Shown here piece by piece: positions 1 through 11,648 of a DNA stretch of 64,000 bases. Made by a program: the position numbers and the translations under genes. Each line of letters opens with the position of its first letter. The stretch's first letter is position 1. Source of the stretch: Lachnospiraceae bacterium (GTDB lineage Bacteria; Bacillota; Clostridia; Lachnospirales; Lachnospiraceae); the NCBI GenBank assembly GCA_021770785.1, contig JAETQH010000003.1, forward strand, positions 62,001-126,000. Reading direction: 5' to 3'. The notes under the pieces are model-generated. The model saw nothing but the letters and a program-made list of their open reading frames with translations, searched no databases and was not told the DNA's origin.

Positions 1-15
1 GGGAGGCTGAGGAAC

Positions 16-1335
16 ATGGACAAAAATAAAATACATTTGAAGGCACCGGGGAATTGGATCAACGACCCCAATGGTTTTATCTATTATAAAGGAAATTATC
101 ATTTATTCTATCAATATTTCCCCTATGCGCCGAGATGGGGAACCATGCACTGGGGACATGCCGTGAGCAAAGACCTGGTAAACTGGGAGCATCAGGGAGT
201 TGCGGTTTTTCCTACCAAATATGAGGACCAGAACGGCTGTTTTTCGGGCAGTGCCATAGAGCGGGATGGCAGGCTGTATCTCTATTACACCGGGGTTCAT
301 TATAACAAAATAAATCCGGAGGATATTCATCAATGTCTGAATGATGAGTTTGAGTCTTCACAGATCATGATTACATCGGAGGACGGGATTCATTTTGACA
401 ATTTTCATGGGAAAAAAGTGATTGTACCTCCGATAACGGATGAAAAGGTCGGGGACAGAACCCATGCAAGAGATCCGAAAGTATGGCGGGGAAAAGATGC
501 CTGGTATATGGTACTGGGCAGTAAAACTCCTGATAACAGGGGAAAATTGATTTTTTATAAAAGTGAAGATTTATATGATTGGGAACCAATCAATACGGCA
601 TCGAAGGAAAGCGGATTTGGCTGGATGTGGGAGTGTCCCGATTATTTTGAAACGGAAGGCGGAAAAGTGCTTATCATTTCCCCCATGGGCTTTAGGAAAG
701 AAGCAGGGCTGGAAGAAAATCATACCATCTGTATGTTGGCAGCTTTTGAGGAAGCAGCTTGCAGGATGGAAATGCCGGAAACGTATCAATATCTGGATTA
801 CGGACTGGACTTATATGCACCGCAGTCCACCGAGGATGAAGAGGGAAGAAGAGTTCTGGCAGCATGGCTTCGTATGCCGGAGGCAGTGAATGGAAAATGG
901 TGCGGGATGTTCTGTATTCCAAGGGTAGTGGAAGTAAAGGATGGACATATTTATTTCCGAGTGCATCCCAATATTGAAAAAATGTATACCCGGCGGATTT
1001 CCCATGCATCACAGGCCGACAGTGCAGGATATAAAGTCAGCTTTGAAATAGGGGACGGGGAAACGGTAAACATCGGCGGATACAAAATTTCACGAAGAGG
1101 CAGGCAGATTTGTACGGACCGGCAAGGGGTATTCCCGGAGCATACAAATTTCAGAATGCAGTGTGCGACTCCGGAAGTAAAAGAAGGATTTCATCTTGAT
1201 GTTTACGTGGATTCAAATCTCATCGAGGTTTTTGTAAATAATGGTGAATATGTTATCAGCAATACCGTTTATGGTTTGACGAGGGAAATCCGGGCAGAAG
1301 AAACGGAAAAGTTACAGATAGATACATTGGAATAA
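16..1335 (+). CDS. scrB: GH32 sucrose-6-phosphate hydrolase / beta-fructofuranosidase
   Basis: ORF; N-terminal WINDPNG motif, RDPKV and ECPD motifs typical of GH32. Confidence 0.93.
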   Translation: MDKNKIHLKAPGNWINDPNGFIYYKGNYHLFYQYFPYAPRWGTMHWGHAVSKDLVNWEHQGVAVFPTKYEDQNGCFSGSAIERDGRLYLYYTGVHYNKINPEDIHQCLNDEFESSQIMITSEDGIHFDNFHGKKVIVPPITDEKVGDRTHARDPKVWRGKDAWYMVLGSKTPDNRGKLIFYKSEDLYDWEPINTASKESGFGWMWECPDYFETEGGKVLIISPMGFRKEAGLEENHTICMLAAFEEAACRMEMPETYQYLDYGLDLYAPQSTEDEEGRRVLAAWLRMPEAVNGKWCGMFCIPRVVEVKDGHIYFRVHPNIEKMYTRRISHASQADSAGYKVSFEIGDGETVNIGGYKISRRGRQICTDRQGVFPEHTNFRMQCATPEVKEGFHLDVYVDSNLIEVFVNNGEYVISNTVYGLTREIRAEETEKLQIDTLE

Positions 1336-1362
1336 CAGCCCTGGAGGGTTGAAGGAGGGAAT

Positions 1363-2328
1363 ATGAAAACATATGATGTAGTGGCATTGGGAGAATTGCT
1401 GGTTGACTTTACGGAAAGCGGGGTAAGTCCCCAGGGAAATCCGCTGCTGGAAGCCAATCCGGGGGGAGCGCCCTGTAATGTTCTCGCAATGCTGAACAAT
1501 TTGGGAAAGAAAACAGCATTTATAGGAAAAGTGGGACAGGATTCCTTTGGCAGAATGCTTGGGGAGGCGGTAAAGGAGAGCGGTACGGATGTGACGAATC
1601 TTGTAATGGATGAAAAAGTACCCACTACCCTGGCATTTGTGCATACCCTGTCGGATGGTGACCGTGATTTCAGCTTTTACCGGAATCCGGGGGCAGATAT
1701 GATGCTGAAGAAGGAAGAAATCATGGAAGAAGTGATTGAGGGCGGGAAGATATTTCATTTTGGCACACTGTCTTCTACGCACCCGGGGGTCCGGGAGGCA
1801 ACCCGGTATGCAGTCAAAGCGGCAAAGGAGCATGGTCTTCTGATTTCCTTTGACCCCAATTTAAGGGAACCGTTATGGGACACATTAGAGGATGCAAGAA
1901 AAGAAATTGCATACGGACTTTCCCAATGTGATATTTTAAAAATTTCGGATAATGAGCTGGAGTTTATGACGGGAACGAAGGATTACACGGAGGGAGTGGC
2001 GATTCTACGGGAAAGCTATTCCATTCCCCTTATTTTTGTGACGATGGGCAGAGACGGAAGCAGAGTTTACTATAAAGATATGGTGGTGGAAGCAAAGCCT
2101 TTTTTACAGAAGAATACAGTTGAGACAACCGGAGCAGGAGATACCTTTGAGGGCTGTGCCCTGAATTATATTTTAGAGCACGGATTGGCAGAATTGTCAG
2201 AAGCAGAGCTAAGGGAGCTTCTTATTTTTGCCAATGCGGCAGCTTCTATTATCACTACCAGAAAAGGAGCTTTAAAGGTAATGCCGAAAGAGGAGGAAAT
2301 CAGAAAACTGGCAGAGGAGAGAAGCTGA
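1363..2328 (+). CDS. scrK: PfkB-family fructokinase
   Basis: ORF; GGAPCNVA N-terminal and TTGAGDTFEG C-terminal PfkB signatures; directly downstream of GH32. Confidence 0.9.
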   Translation: MKTYDVVALGELLVDFTESGVSPQGNPLLEANPGGAPCNVLAMLNNLGKKTAFIGKVGQDSFGRMLGEAVKESGTDVTNLVMDEKVPTTLAFVHTLSDGDRDFSFYRNPGADMMLKKEEIMEEVIEGGKIFHFGTLSSTHPGVREATRYAVKAAKEHGLLISFDPNLREPLWDTLEDARKEIAYGLSQCDILKISDNELEFMTGTKDYTEGVAILRESYSIPLIFVTMGRDGSRVYYKDMVVEAKPFLQKNTVETTGAGDTFEGCALNYILEHGLAELSEAELRELLIFANAAASIITTRKGALKVMPKEEEIRKLAEERS

Positions 2329-2354
2329 GAGGCGAAAAAAGAGGAAAGGATAGA

Positions 2355-4211
2355 TTGAAAATGGCAAAAGCAGAGGATATTTTTCAAAAAAGATTAGAAA
2401 AGCACCATGATGAACTGAGATGGCTTTACATGGAATTGTATCAAAATGATTCTATGTTTGCTGAGTTGTGTACAAATATGTATCAATACTATATGAATCG
2501 CAGGCAGCAGCTGAAAATGCGGGATGAACAGAGAGAGAAGAATCCGGACTGGTTCAGACAGAATGATATGCTGGGCATGATGCTGTATATTGATAATTTT
2601 GCGGGGAATTTGAAAGAAATGCAAAAAAAGCTTTCCTATCTGGCTTCCTGTAACGTAAATTGCATTCATCTGATGCCTTTTTTGGACTCTCCGAAAGGGC
2701 GGTCTGACGGAGGATATGCCGTGGCAGATTTTCGCAAGGTAAGACCGGATCTTGGGACAATGGAAGATTTGGCAAAGCTGGCGGATATGTGTCACAAGAA
2801 AGATATAAATCTCTGTATGGACTTTGTGATGAACCACACTTCAGAGGAACATGAGTGGGCGATTCGTGCAAGACGGGGAGAGGGTGAGTATATGAGCCGG
2901 TATTTTTTCTACGACAATGATGAAATTCCGGCCAAATACGAAGCCACCGTTCCACAGGTGTTTCCCACTACGGCACCGGGAAATTTCACATATCTGCCTG
3001 AAATTGGATATTATGTTATGACAACATTTTATCCCTATCAATGGGATTTGAATTACAGGAATCCCAGAGTGTTTAATGAAATGATGTATCAGTTTCTGTT
3101 CTTTGCGAATCAGGGAATGGATATTATCCGCATAGACGCAGTTCCCTATATCTGGAAAGAATTGGGAACAAAATGCCGGAATCTTCCCGAGGTGCATACG
3201 ATTGTGCGTATGATGCGCATGATAGGCGAGATTGTCTGCCCTAGTGTGCTGCTGTTAGGAGAAGTAGTGATGGAACCGGAAAAAGTAGTTCCGTATTTCG
3301 GAACCATAGAGAAGCCGGAGTGCCATATGCTTTATAATGTAACTACTATGGCAACTACATGGAACTGCGTGGCAACAAAAGACATACGTCTATTGAAGCG
3401 TCAGATGGACATTGTGAACAATCTGCCAAAAGAATATACCTTTTTGAATTATCTCCGCTGTCATGATGATATTGGCTGGGGATTGGATTATTCCGTCTTA
3501 CAGCAGTGGGGAATGGAGGAAATACCCCATAAGCGTTTTTTGAATGATTATTTCACGGGCAAAACAGAAAACAGCGTCAGCCGGGGAGAACTATATAATG
3601 AGGATCCCATCACTCAGGATGCAAGATTTTGCGGCACTACTGCCTCTATGTGCGGAATAGAGAGTGCCCGGCTTGAAAATGATTTGTCTAAGATAGATAA
3701 GGCAGTGGAGCTGGATGTTATGCTTCATGCGTATATGCTGGCCCAGTCAGGGATACCTATGCTCTACAGCGGTGACGAAATTGCCCAGCTTAATGATTAT
3801 AGATATAAAGAGAATCCGGATAAGGCAGGGGATTCCCGTTATATTCATCGCGGTAAATTTCAGTGGGATCTGGCAGAGAAAAGAAAAGAGAGCACAAGTG
3901 TACAGGGGAAAGTGTTCTGGGCTCTTGACAAACTTGAAACTATCCGCAGAAAAGAAGCTGTTTTTCAGGCATCCGCTAATGTCTATACCTATGATGTACA
4001 TAACGATTCTGTTCTTTGTATTATGAGAGAAAATGGGAGTGATGTATTTTTTGGAATATTTAATTTTAGTGACAGAGAAGAAACCGCATGGATTCAGGAG
4101 GACGGCATTTTTACAGACCTGATGGCAGGCGGGAAAATCGAAGTAAAAAATATAACACTTCCCGGGTATGGTTTCCGTTGGACAAAGGGAGAGAAAAAGC
4201 TTCCTAAATAA
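2355..4211 (+). CDS. GH13 alpha-glucosyltransferase/hydrolase, amylosucrase-like
   Basis: ORF; DFVMNHTSEEHEWA, IIRIDAVPYIWK, LRCHDDIGWG motifs of GH13 amylosucrase-type enzymes; in sucrose operon. Confidence 0.85.
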   Translation: MKMAKAEDIFQKRLEKHHDELRWLYMELYQNDSMFAELCTNMYQYYMNRRQQLKMRDEQREKNPDWFRQNDMLGMMLYIDNFAGNLKEMQKKLSYLASCNVNCIHLMPFLDSPKGRSDGGYAVADFRKVRPDLGTMEDLAKLADMCHKKDINLCMDFVMNHTSEEHEWAIRARRGEGEYMSRYFFYDNDEIPAKYEATVPQVFPTTAPGNFTYLPEIGYYVMTTFYPYQWDLNYRNPRVFNEMMYQFLFFANQGMDIIRIDAVPYIWKELGTKCRNLPEVHTIVRMMRMIGEIVCPSVLLLGEVVMEPEKVVPYFGTIEKPECHMLYNVTTMATTWNCVATKDIRLLKRQMDIVNNLPKEYTFLNYLRCHDDIGWGLDYSVLQQWGMEEIPHKRFLNDYFTGKTENSVSRGELYNEDPITQDARFCGTTASMCGIESARLENDLSKIDKAVELDVMLHAYMLAQSGIPMLYSGDEIAQLNDYRYKENPDKAGDSRYIHRGKFQWDLAEKRKESTSVQGKVFWALDKLETIRRKEAVFQASANVYTYDVHNDSVLCIMRENGSDVFFGIFNFSDREETAWIQEDGIFTDLMAGGKIEVKNITLPGYGFRWTKGEKKLPK

Positions 4212-4227
4212 AATAATTTTCACTGAA

Positions 4228-4276
4228 TCAATACGCCTGACCTGGCTGGCTGCATCAGACAGGTCAGGCGTATTGA
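4228..4276. terminator. Perfect 17-bp inverted repeat downstream of GH13 gene (possible terminator without clear T tract)
   Basis: tcaatacgcctgacctg (4228-4244) pairs with caggtcaggcgtattga (4260-4276). Confidence 0.6.
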
Positions 4277-4349
4277 TATACAAATCATTCTATCCTTAAA
4301 TCTAATTATTAAAAATGTATAAATTCCGCAATTTTTCCTAAATTCCCTG

Positions 4350-4378
4350 TTGACAAAGAATACCACCAGTGCTATCTT
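4350..4378 (+). promoter_or_regulatory. Putative sigma-A promoter for hrcA operon
   Basis: TTGACA (4350-4355), 17-nt spacer, TATCTT (4373-4378). Confidence 0.75.
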
Positions 4379-4391
4379 AAGTACATAGATG

Positions 4392-4418
4392 TTAGCACTC
4401 CACAACAACGAGTGCTAA
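4392..4418 (+). promoter_or_regulatory. CIRCE operator
   Basis: TTAGCACTC-N9-GAGTGCTAA, exact consensus, between promoter and hrcA. Confidence 0.98.
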
Positions 4419-4439
4419 CAAAAGAAGATGGAGGACGGA

Positions 4440-5489
4440 ATGGACGAATTCGAATTAGATGAACGAAAAACGAAAATTCTAAATGCCATTATCCGAACTT
4501 ACTTAGAGACAGGGGAGCCGGTGGGCTCACGAACCATTTCAAAGTACACGGATTTGAATTTAAGTTCTGCCACCATCCGAAACGAGATGGCAGACTTAGA
4601 GGAGTTAGGGTATATCTTACAGCCCCACACCTCAGCAGGACGTATTCCCTCCGATAAGGGTTACCGCTTTTATGTGGATCATCTGATGGCGGACAAGGAA
4701 CGGGAAGTGGACGAGATGAAGAACTTTGTCATTGAGCACACCGAAAAGATGGAGCAGGTATTACAGCAGGTGGCAAAAATCCTTGCTAAAAATACCAACT
4801 ATGCAACCATGGTGACAGCGCCCACCTACCACAAAAATAAAGTAAAATTTATTCAGCTTTCCCACATGGACGACGAGCAGATACTTGCCACCATAGTCAC
4901 TCAGGGAAATCTGGTAAAGAATAAAATCATTCCGGTGGAAGAGCCCATAGACAACGAGACGATGTTAAAGCTGAATTTTCTTTTAAACGCCAATCTGAAC
5001 GGTCTGGCATTAGAGGAAATCAATTTGGCCACCATAGCAAAGTTAAAGGAACAGGCAGGCATTCACAGCAACATTATCAGCAATGTGCTTGATACCGTGG
5101 CAGAAACCATGGGGCAGGAAGAGGATATCCGCATTTACACCAGCGGAACCACAAATTTTTTCAAATATCCGGAATTGAGCGACTCCGAGAAGGCAAGCGA
5201 ATTGATTTCCACCTTTGAGGAAAAGCAGCAGTTAGCCAGTCTGGTCACTGAAAACCTGTTGAATGAGGAAAAGACAGGGATTCAGGTTTATATAGGAAAT
5301 GAAAGCCCCATTCAGACCATGAAGGATTGCAGTGTTGTCACCGCAACCTATGAATTAGGGGAAGGCATACGGGGAACGATAGGAATTGTCGGACCAAAAC
5401 GTATGGATTATGAGAAAGTAATGGATAACCTAAAGACCTTGAAGAGTTCCTTAGATGGAATTTTAGATAAGTCGAAGGAAGAGACATAG
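4440..5489 (+). CDS. hrcA: Heat-inducible transcription repressor HrcA
   Basis: ORF with HrcA N-terminus (LDERKTKILNAIIRTYLETGEPVGSRTI); start 4440 favoured by GGAGG six nt upstream; CIRCE upstream. Confidence 0.96.
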   Translation: MDEFELDERKTKILNAIIRTYLETGEPVGSRTISKYTDLNLSSATIRNEMADLEELGYILQPHTSAGRIPSDKGYRFYVDHLMADKEREVDEMKNFVIEHTEKMEQVLQQVAKILAKNTNYATMVTAPTYHKNKVKFIQLSHMDDEQILATIVTQGNLVKNKIIPVEEPIDNETMLKLNFLLNANLNGLALEEINLATIAKLKEQAGIHSNIISNVLDTVAETMGQEEDIRIYTSGTTNFFKYPELSDSEKASELISTFEEKQQLASLVTENLLNEEKTGIQVYIGNESPIQTMKDCSVVTATYELGEGIRGTIGIVGPKRMDYEKVMDNLKTLKSSLDGILDKSKEET

Positions 5490-5504
5490 AAAGGCGGTTT
5501 ATAG

Positions 5505-6197
5505 ATGGCAGAGAATAAAGAAGAAATTTTAGAAGAAGAAAATGATATAGAGACAGCAGCAGAGAATGTGGCAGAAGAAACCACAGAGGCAGCGGAGGAA
5601 AACAGCGCAGAGGAAACAACAGAGGAAAACAGCGCAGAGGAAACAGCGGAGGAGGTTTCCGGGGAAGCCGGGGAGGAAGAAACCTCCGGGGAAACGGCAG
5701 AAGCGGCTGCCGGGGATAAGGATGGCAGTGCCAGGAAAGGCTTTTTCAAAAAGAAAAAAGACAAAAAGGATGAGCAGATAGAAGAACTCACCGACCAGGT
5801 AAAACGCCAGATGGCGGAGTTCGATAACTTCCGGAAACGTACCGAAAAAGAAAAGACACAGATGTACGACATGGGAGCGAGAAGCATCGTTGAAAAAATC
5901 CTTCCGGTGATTGACAATTTTGAGCGGGGGCTTGCAGGAGTGTCGGAGGAACAGAAAGAGGACGCTTTTGTGGTGGGAATGGATAAGATTTACCGCCAGA
6001 TGCTCACCGAGTTAGAGACCATCGGAGTAACACCGATTGAGGCGTTGGGCAAAGAGTTTGATCCGGAATACCACAATGCAGTCATGCAGGTGGAGAGTGA
6101 GGAATTTGAGTCTGGCGTGGTGGCACAGGAATTACAGAAAGGCTATATGTACAAGGACAGCGTGGTAAGACACAGTATGGTGGCAGTCGTATCTTAG
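5505..6197 (+). CDS. grpE: Nucleotide exchange factor GrpE
   Basis: ORF; AEFDNFRKRTEKE and VIDNFERGL motifs; acidic N-terminus; between hrcA and dnaK. Confidence 0.96.
   Translation: MAENKEEILEEENDIETAAENVAEETTEAAEENSAEETTEENSAEETAEEVSGEAGEEETSGETAEAAAGDKDGSARKGFFKKKKDKKDEQIEELTDQVKRQMAEFDNFRKRTEKEKTQMYDMGARSIVEKILPVIDNFERGLAGVSEEQKEDAFVVGMDKIYRQMLTELETIGVTPIEALGKEFDPEYHNAVMQVESEEFESGVVAQELQKGYMYKDSVVRHSMVAVVS
5595..5648 (+). repeat. 27-bp direct tandem repeat (2 copies) within grpE
   Basis: gaggaaaacagcgcagaggaaacaaca at 5595 and near-identical at 5622. Confidence 0.8.
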
Positions 6198-6294
6198 TAT
6201 GGCGGCAAAGGTTCAGACATAAAGGTCTGGAGACAGATTTTTATAACACATAAATTAGTTTATTAATTTCATTTCTTAGAATGAGGAGGAATAA

Positions 6295-8175
<1,881 letters not shown>

Positions 8176-8298
8176 AAACAGCTTATGATATACTTCCGGT
8201 GACAGTATCAGGAAGGAGACAAACGGGGGTTCCGGGTGAAAATTCGGGAACCCCTGTATGCAGTTTATTTGAATGTAGGACGGAAAGAGGAATCAGTT

Positions 8299-9477
8299 AT
8301 GGCGGATAAGAGAGATTATTACGAGGTTTTAGGGGTAAGTAAAACCGCATCGGATGATGAGATTAAGAAAGCCTTCCGTGCAATGGCAAAAAAATATCAT
8401 CCCGACATGCACCCGGGAGATAAAGAGGCGGAGGAAAAATTCAAAGAAGCTCAGGAGGCTTATGCGGTCTTAAGTGACGCGGAAAAGAGACGGCAGTACG
8501 ACCAGTTCGGCCATGCAGCCTTTGACGGCACAGGAGGCGGTGCAGGCGGCTTTGATTTCTCCGGCATGGATATGGGAGACATTTTCGGAGATATTTTCGG
8601 AGATTTCTTTGGCGGTGGTTCGAGAAGAAGAACCAACGACGGTCCGATGAAGGGGCAGAATTTGCGCACCAGCATCCGCATTACCTTTGAGGAGGCGGTG
8701 TTCGGTTGTGAAAAAGAAATCGAGATGGTGCTTAAGGATGAGTGTAAGACCTGTCATGGAAACGGTGCAAAACCGGGGACTTCGCCGGAAACCTGCCCAA
8801 AGTGCGGCGGAAAAGGAAAGGTAGTCTTTACCCAGCAGTCTTTCTTCGGTACCGTGCAGAATGTCCAGAGCTGTCCCGACTGTAACGGAACCGGAAAAAT
8901 TGTCAAAGAAAAATGTCCGGACTGCCGCGGCACAGGCTATATTGCCAGCAAGAAGAAAATCAAAGTATCCATTCCGGCGGGAATTGACAACGGACAGAGT
9001 GTACGTATCCGTGAAAAAGGCGAGCCGGGGGTAAACGGCGGTCCCAGGGGAGATCTGCTGGTGGAGGTTGTGGTGTCAAGACACCCACAGTTCCAGCGTC
9101 AGGATATGAATATCTATTCCACCGCACCCATTTCCTATGCCCAGGCGGCATTGGGCGGTGAAATCCGTATCAGTACGGTAGACGGGGATGTACTTTACGA
9201 AGTAAAACCGGGCACACAGACCGATACCCGTATCCGTCTAAAGGGCAAGGGAGTTCCGTCCCTGCGGAATAAATCCGTTCGGGGCGATCAATATGTCACG
9301 CTGGTGGTACAGGTTCCTACAGGATTGAGCAGTGAAGCGAAGGAGGCTCTTCGCAAATTTGATGAACTGACCGGAGGCTCCCTGAATAAGGGCGGCAGCG
9401 GCGAAGGTACAGCGGAGAAGCCGAAGAAAAAGAAAGGCTTTATGGATAAGATGAAAGAAGCCTTAGATGATATTTAA
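8299..9477 (+). CDS. dnaJ: Molecular chaperone DnaJ
   Basis: [30 protein letters not shown] region, four CxxCxGxG zinc motifs; start moved to ATG 8299 ([12 protein letters not shown]). Confidence 0.97.
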   Translation: MADKRDYYEVLGVSKTASDDEIKKAFRAMAKKYHPDMHPGDKEAEEKFKEAQEAYAVLSDAEKRRQYDQFGHAAFDGTGGGAGGFDFSGMDMGDIFGDIFGDFFGGGSRRRTNDGPMKGQNLRTSIRITFEEAVFGCEKEIEMVLKDECKTCHGNGAKPGTSPETCPKCGGKGKVVFTQQSFFGTVQNVQSCPDCNGTGKIVKEKCPDCRGTGYIASKKKIKVSIPAGIDNGQSVRIREKGEPGVNGGPRGDLLVEVVVSRHPQFQRQDMNIYSTAPISYAQAALGGEIRISTVDGDVLYEVKPGTQTDTRIRLKGKGVPSLRNKSVRGDQYVTLVVQVPTGLSSEAKEALRKFDELTGGSLNKGGSGEGTAEKPKKKKGFMDKMKEALDDI

Positions 9478-9649
9478 ACTGCCATATTTCTAATACCTAG
9501 TACCTATTACCTATTGAGGGCGGATACTAAATGTAGTATCATGTCGATAAATGGTGAAAAATTTCAACCAGATATTGTGTTTCTTGATAGGTGAATCCCA
9601 TAGAGCAAAAGGAATGGGATGTTTTTGTAGGAATTAAGGAGTGTGTGCG

Positions 9650-10168
9650 ATGAGCCAGTCGGCTGTAAAAGGCAGCAATGCGAAGGTAGTATTTCAGCAG
9701 TGGCGTTTTAAGCAGGAGATAAAACTAGAACATCAGAAACAGGAACTGCAGGAAGAAAGAAGGGAGCTTGAAAAAGCCCGGAGGGAGTTTGAGCGGGAGA
9801 AAAGAGAATATACCATCTGGAAGAAATCAGAAGACGGAAGGCTGAAAAACGAGAGCAAGCTTTTTCAGATGAAGTGGAAGATTTTAGAGGAAGAGTTAAG
9901 AAAGTTGGCGGATGAGAAACAGCAGGTGGAAAAACAGAGGAACTTCTACCGCTTTGTAGAAGAACACGAGAAAAAAAGCCAGGCGAGAATTCCAGAAAAC
10001 GGCAGCAAGGCAGAGATGTTCTTCGTGGGCGTCGGCAACGAACACGCTTTAAAACGCCGCTATAAAGATCTCATTAAAATTTATCATCCCGATAATTTAA
10101 ACGGCGACACCGGAACATTGCAGGAGATTAACAGAGAGTACGACAGATTAAAAGCAATATACCAATAA
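9650..10168 (+). CDS. Coiled-coil protein with C-terminal J domain
   Basis: ORF; charged coiled coil followed by LKRRYKDLIKIYHPDNLNGDTGTLQEINREYDRLK (HPD motif); AAGGAG upstream of ATG 9650. Confidence 0.75.
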   Translation: MSQSAVKGSNAKVVFQQWRFKQEIKLEHQKQELQEERRELEKARREFEREKREYTIWKKSEDGRLKNESKLFQMKWKILEEELRKLADEKQQVEKQRNFYRFVEEHEKKSQARIPENGSKAEMFFVGVGNEHALKRRYKDLIKIYHPDNLNGDTGTLQEINREYDRLKAIYQ

Positions 10169-10172
10169 AAAT

Positions 10173-10208
10173 ACCGCATTTAAGAAAAATCTTAAATGCG
10201 GTGTTTTT
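10173..10208. terminator. Bidirectional intrinsic terminator
   Basis: accgcatttaag / cttaaatgcggt hairpin flanked by A-rich and T-rich tracts between convergent genes. Confidence 0.9.
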
Positions 10209-10704
10209 ATGCACACGGGTGCGGAGTAGAGGGATAAATCAGATGCGCTTCGTCAATGCAGTAAAGTACATTTTCTAAGTAGCGGCGGGCGAGGTAGTTT
10301 GCCATGCCCAGATTCATATCTAAATAGTTGCCGCAGTCCTTCGGCGACGCTCCCGGCACCTCATCCTTGAAATCCCGGATAAACTCAAACATTTCAATCA
10401 TCAAATCCACGATATCCTTTGACTCGTAATCTCCGGCAAGCAGCAGATAAAATCCGGTGCGGCAGCCCATAGGCCCGAAATAGATGGTTTTATCCTTAAA
10501 CTGCGGGTGGTTGCGCAGAAAGGTGGCGGCGAGATGTTCAATGGTGTGCATTTCCGCCGTGTTCATCACCGGCTCATCGTTGGGGGAAGTCATGCGCAGA
10601 TCAAAGGTTGTGATGACCTCGGAACCCACCGTATCTTTTCTGGAAACGTAGACACCGGGCTGTAATTTGATGTGGTCTATGGTGAAGCTTGCAATTTTTT
10701 CCAT
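10207..10704 (-). CDS. luxS: S-ribosylhomocysteine lyase LuxS
   Basis: ORF; HTIEHL zinc motif, GPMGCRTGFY; start at MEKIASFTIDH with GGAGG SD. Confidence 0.97.
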   Translation of the reverse strand: MEKIASFTIDHIKLQPGVYVSRKDTVGSEVITTFDLRMTSPNDEPVMNTAEMHTIEHLAATFLRNHPQFKDKTIYFGPMGCRTGFYLLLAGDYESKDIVDLMIEMFEFIRDFKDEVPGASPKDCGNYLDMNLGMANYLARRYLENVLYCIDEAHLIYPSTPHPCA

Positions 10705-10869
10705 GGAAACCTCCTGAAATTGAAATTTTATTTTTTTGACTATGCCTTTCTGTAAAGGGAAAGCAACTGTCAAAATTTATTGTAGACGATAAAATCACAA
10801 CATGCAAGGGTGAAAAAGCGCAGGTGGGATAAAATGTGAAAAATCCCATAGCGTTTCTGCCATCCGGTG

Positions 10870-10899
10870 TTGACGAAGACCGCATTACGGTGATAGGAT
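10870..10899 (+). promoter_or_regulatory. Putative promoter for MNT/HEPN pair
   Basis: TTGACG, 18-nt spacer, TAGGAT. Confidence 0.45.
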
Positions 10900-10942
10900 A
10901 AGGCATGAAAAAGGTTTTTGAGTAGCAGAAAGGGATAGAAAT

Positions 10943-11251
10943 ATGCTGATGAAAGAAATGATAAATACAGGGGTTGATATAGTTGTCTGGAAAGAAATAG
11001 AACAATTTGTCGAAAAATACAAAATACAAAAGGTAATTTTATTTGGTTCAAGGGTGCGGGGAGATTATCGGAAAACCAGTGATATTGATTTAGCAGTATA
11101 CGGGGGCGACGTGGCAGCATTTATGCTGGATGTGGACGAGGAAACATCCACGTTGCTGAAATTTGACATTGTGAATATGGATAAACCGGTACAGGAGCAG
11201 CTAAGACAGTCTATTAGGAAAGAAGGAAGGGTAATTTATGAAAAAGTATGA
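10943..11251 (+). CDS. MNT-domain nucleotidyltransferase (MntA-like antitoxin)
   Basis: ORF; GS-X10-DXD motif exact: GSRVRGDYRKTSDID. Confidence 0.85.
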   Translation: MLMKEMINTGVDIVVWKEIEQFVEKYKIQKVILFGSRVRGDYRKTSDIDLAVYGGDVAAFMLDVDEETSTLLKFDIVNMDKPVQEQLRQSIRKEGRVIYEKV

Positions 11252-11630
11252 GAATTTTTGTGCAGCATTGAAAAATTTGAAAGATATTTATAATTATGAA
11301 GAACCATACACTAATGTTGTTTTAACAGGATTAGCAGCTTTATATGAGATATGCTTTGAACAGTCGTGGAAGGCAGTAAAAGAGATATTAGAGCTGAATG
11401 GATTTCCAGAAGGAAAGACAGGTTCTCCCAAGCAGATTTTAAAAACAGCATATCAGGCAGGTATGATTAAAGATGAAAAAATATGGGTAGAAGCGTTGGC
11501 AACCAGAAATAGCGTGGCACACGCATATAATCAGGCAGTTGCATTAGATATTGTCAGAGCAACGAAGAAAAAGTATTATCAGATGTTCTGCGATTTAAAA
11601 GACGAGTTGGACACAAATTGGATGAATTAG
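11238..11630 (+). CDS. HEPN-domain protein (HepT/HI0074-like toxin)
   Basis: ORF overlapping the MNT gene by 14 bp; RX4HXY motif exact: RNSVAHAY. Confidence 0.85.
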   Translation: MKKYENFCAALKNLKDIYNYEEPYTNVVLTGLAALYEICFEQSWKAVKEILELNGFPEGKTGSPKQILKTAYQAGMIKDEKIWVEALATRNSVAHAYNQAVALDIVRATKKKYYQMFCDLKDELDTNWMN

Positions 11631-11648
11631 AAATAAGGCAGGTACAAA

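Noticed and set aside
563-889. Antisense and out-of-frame ORFs throughout the track (also 371-589, 1269-1833, 2394-3197 and similar)
   Set aside because: They overlap well-supported family genes and lack SD sites and recognisable domains.
9494-9520. Short TACCTA repeats after dnaJ (ctaatacctagtacctattacctattg)
   Set aside because: Three short, unevenly spaced hexamers; too little signal to support a feature.
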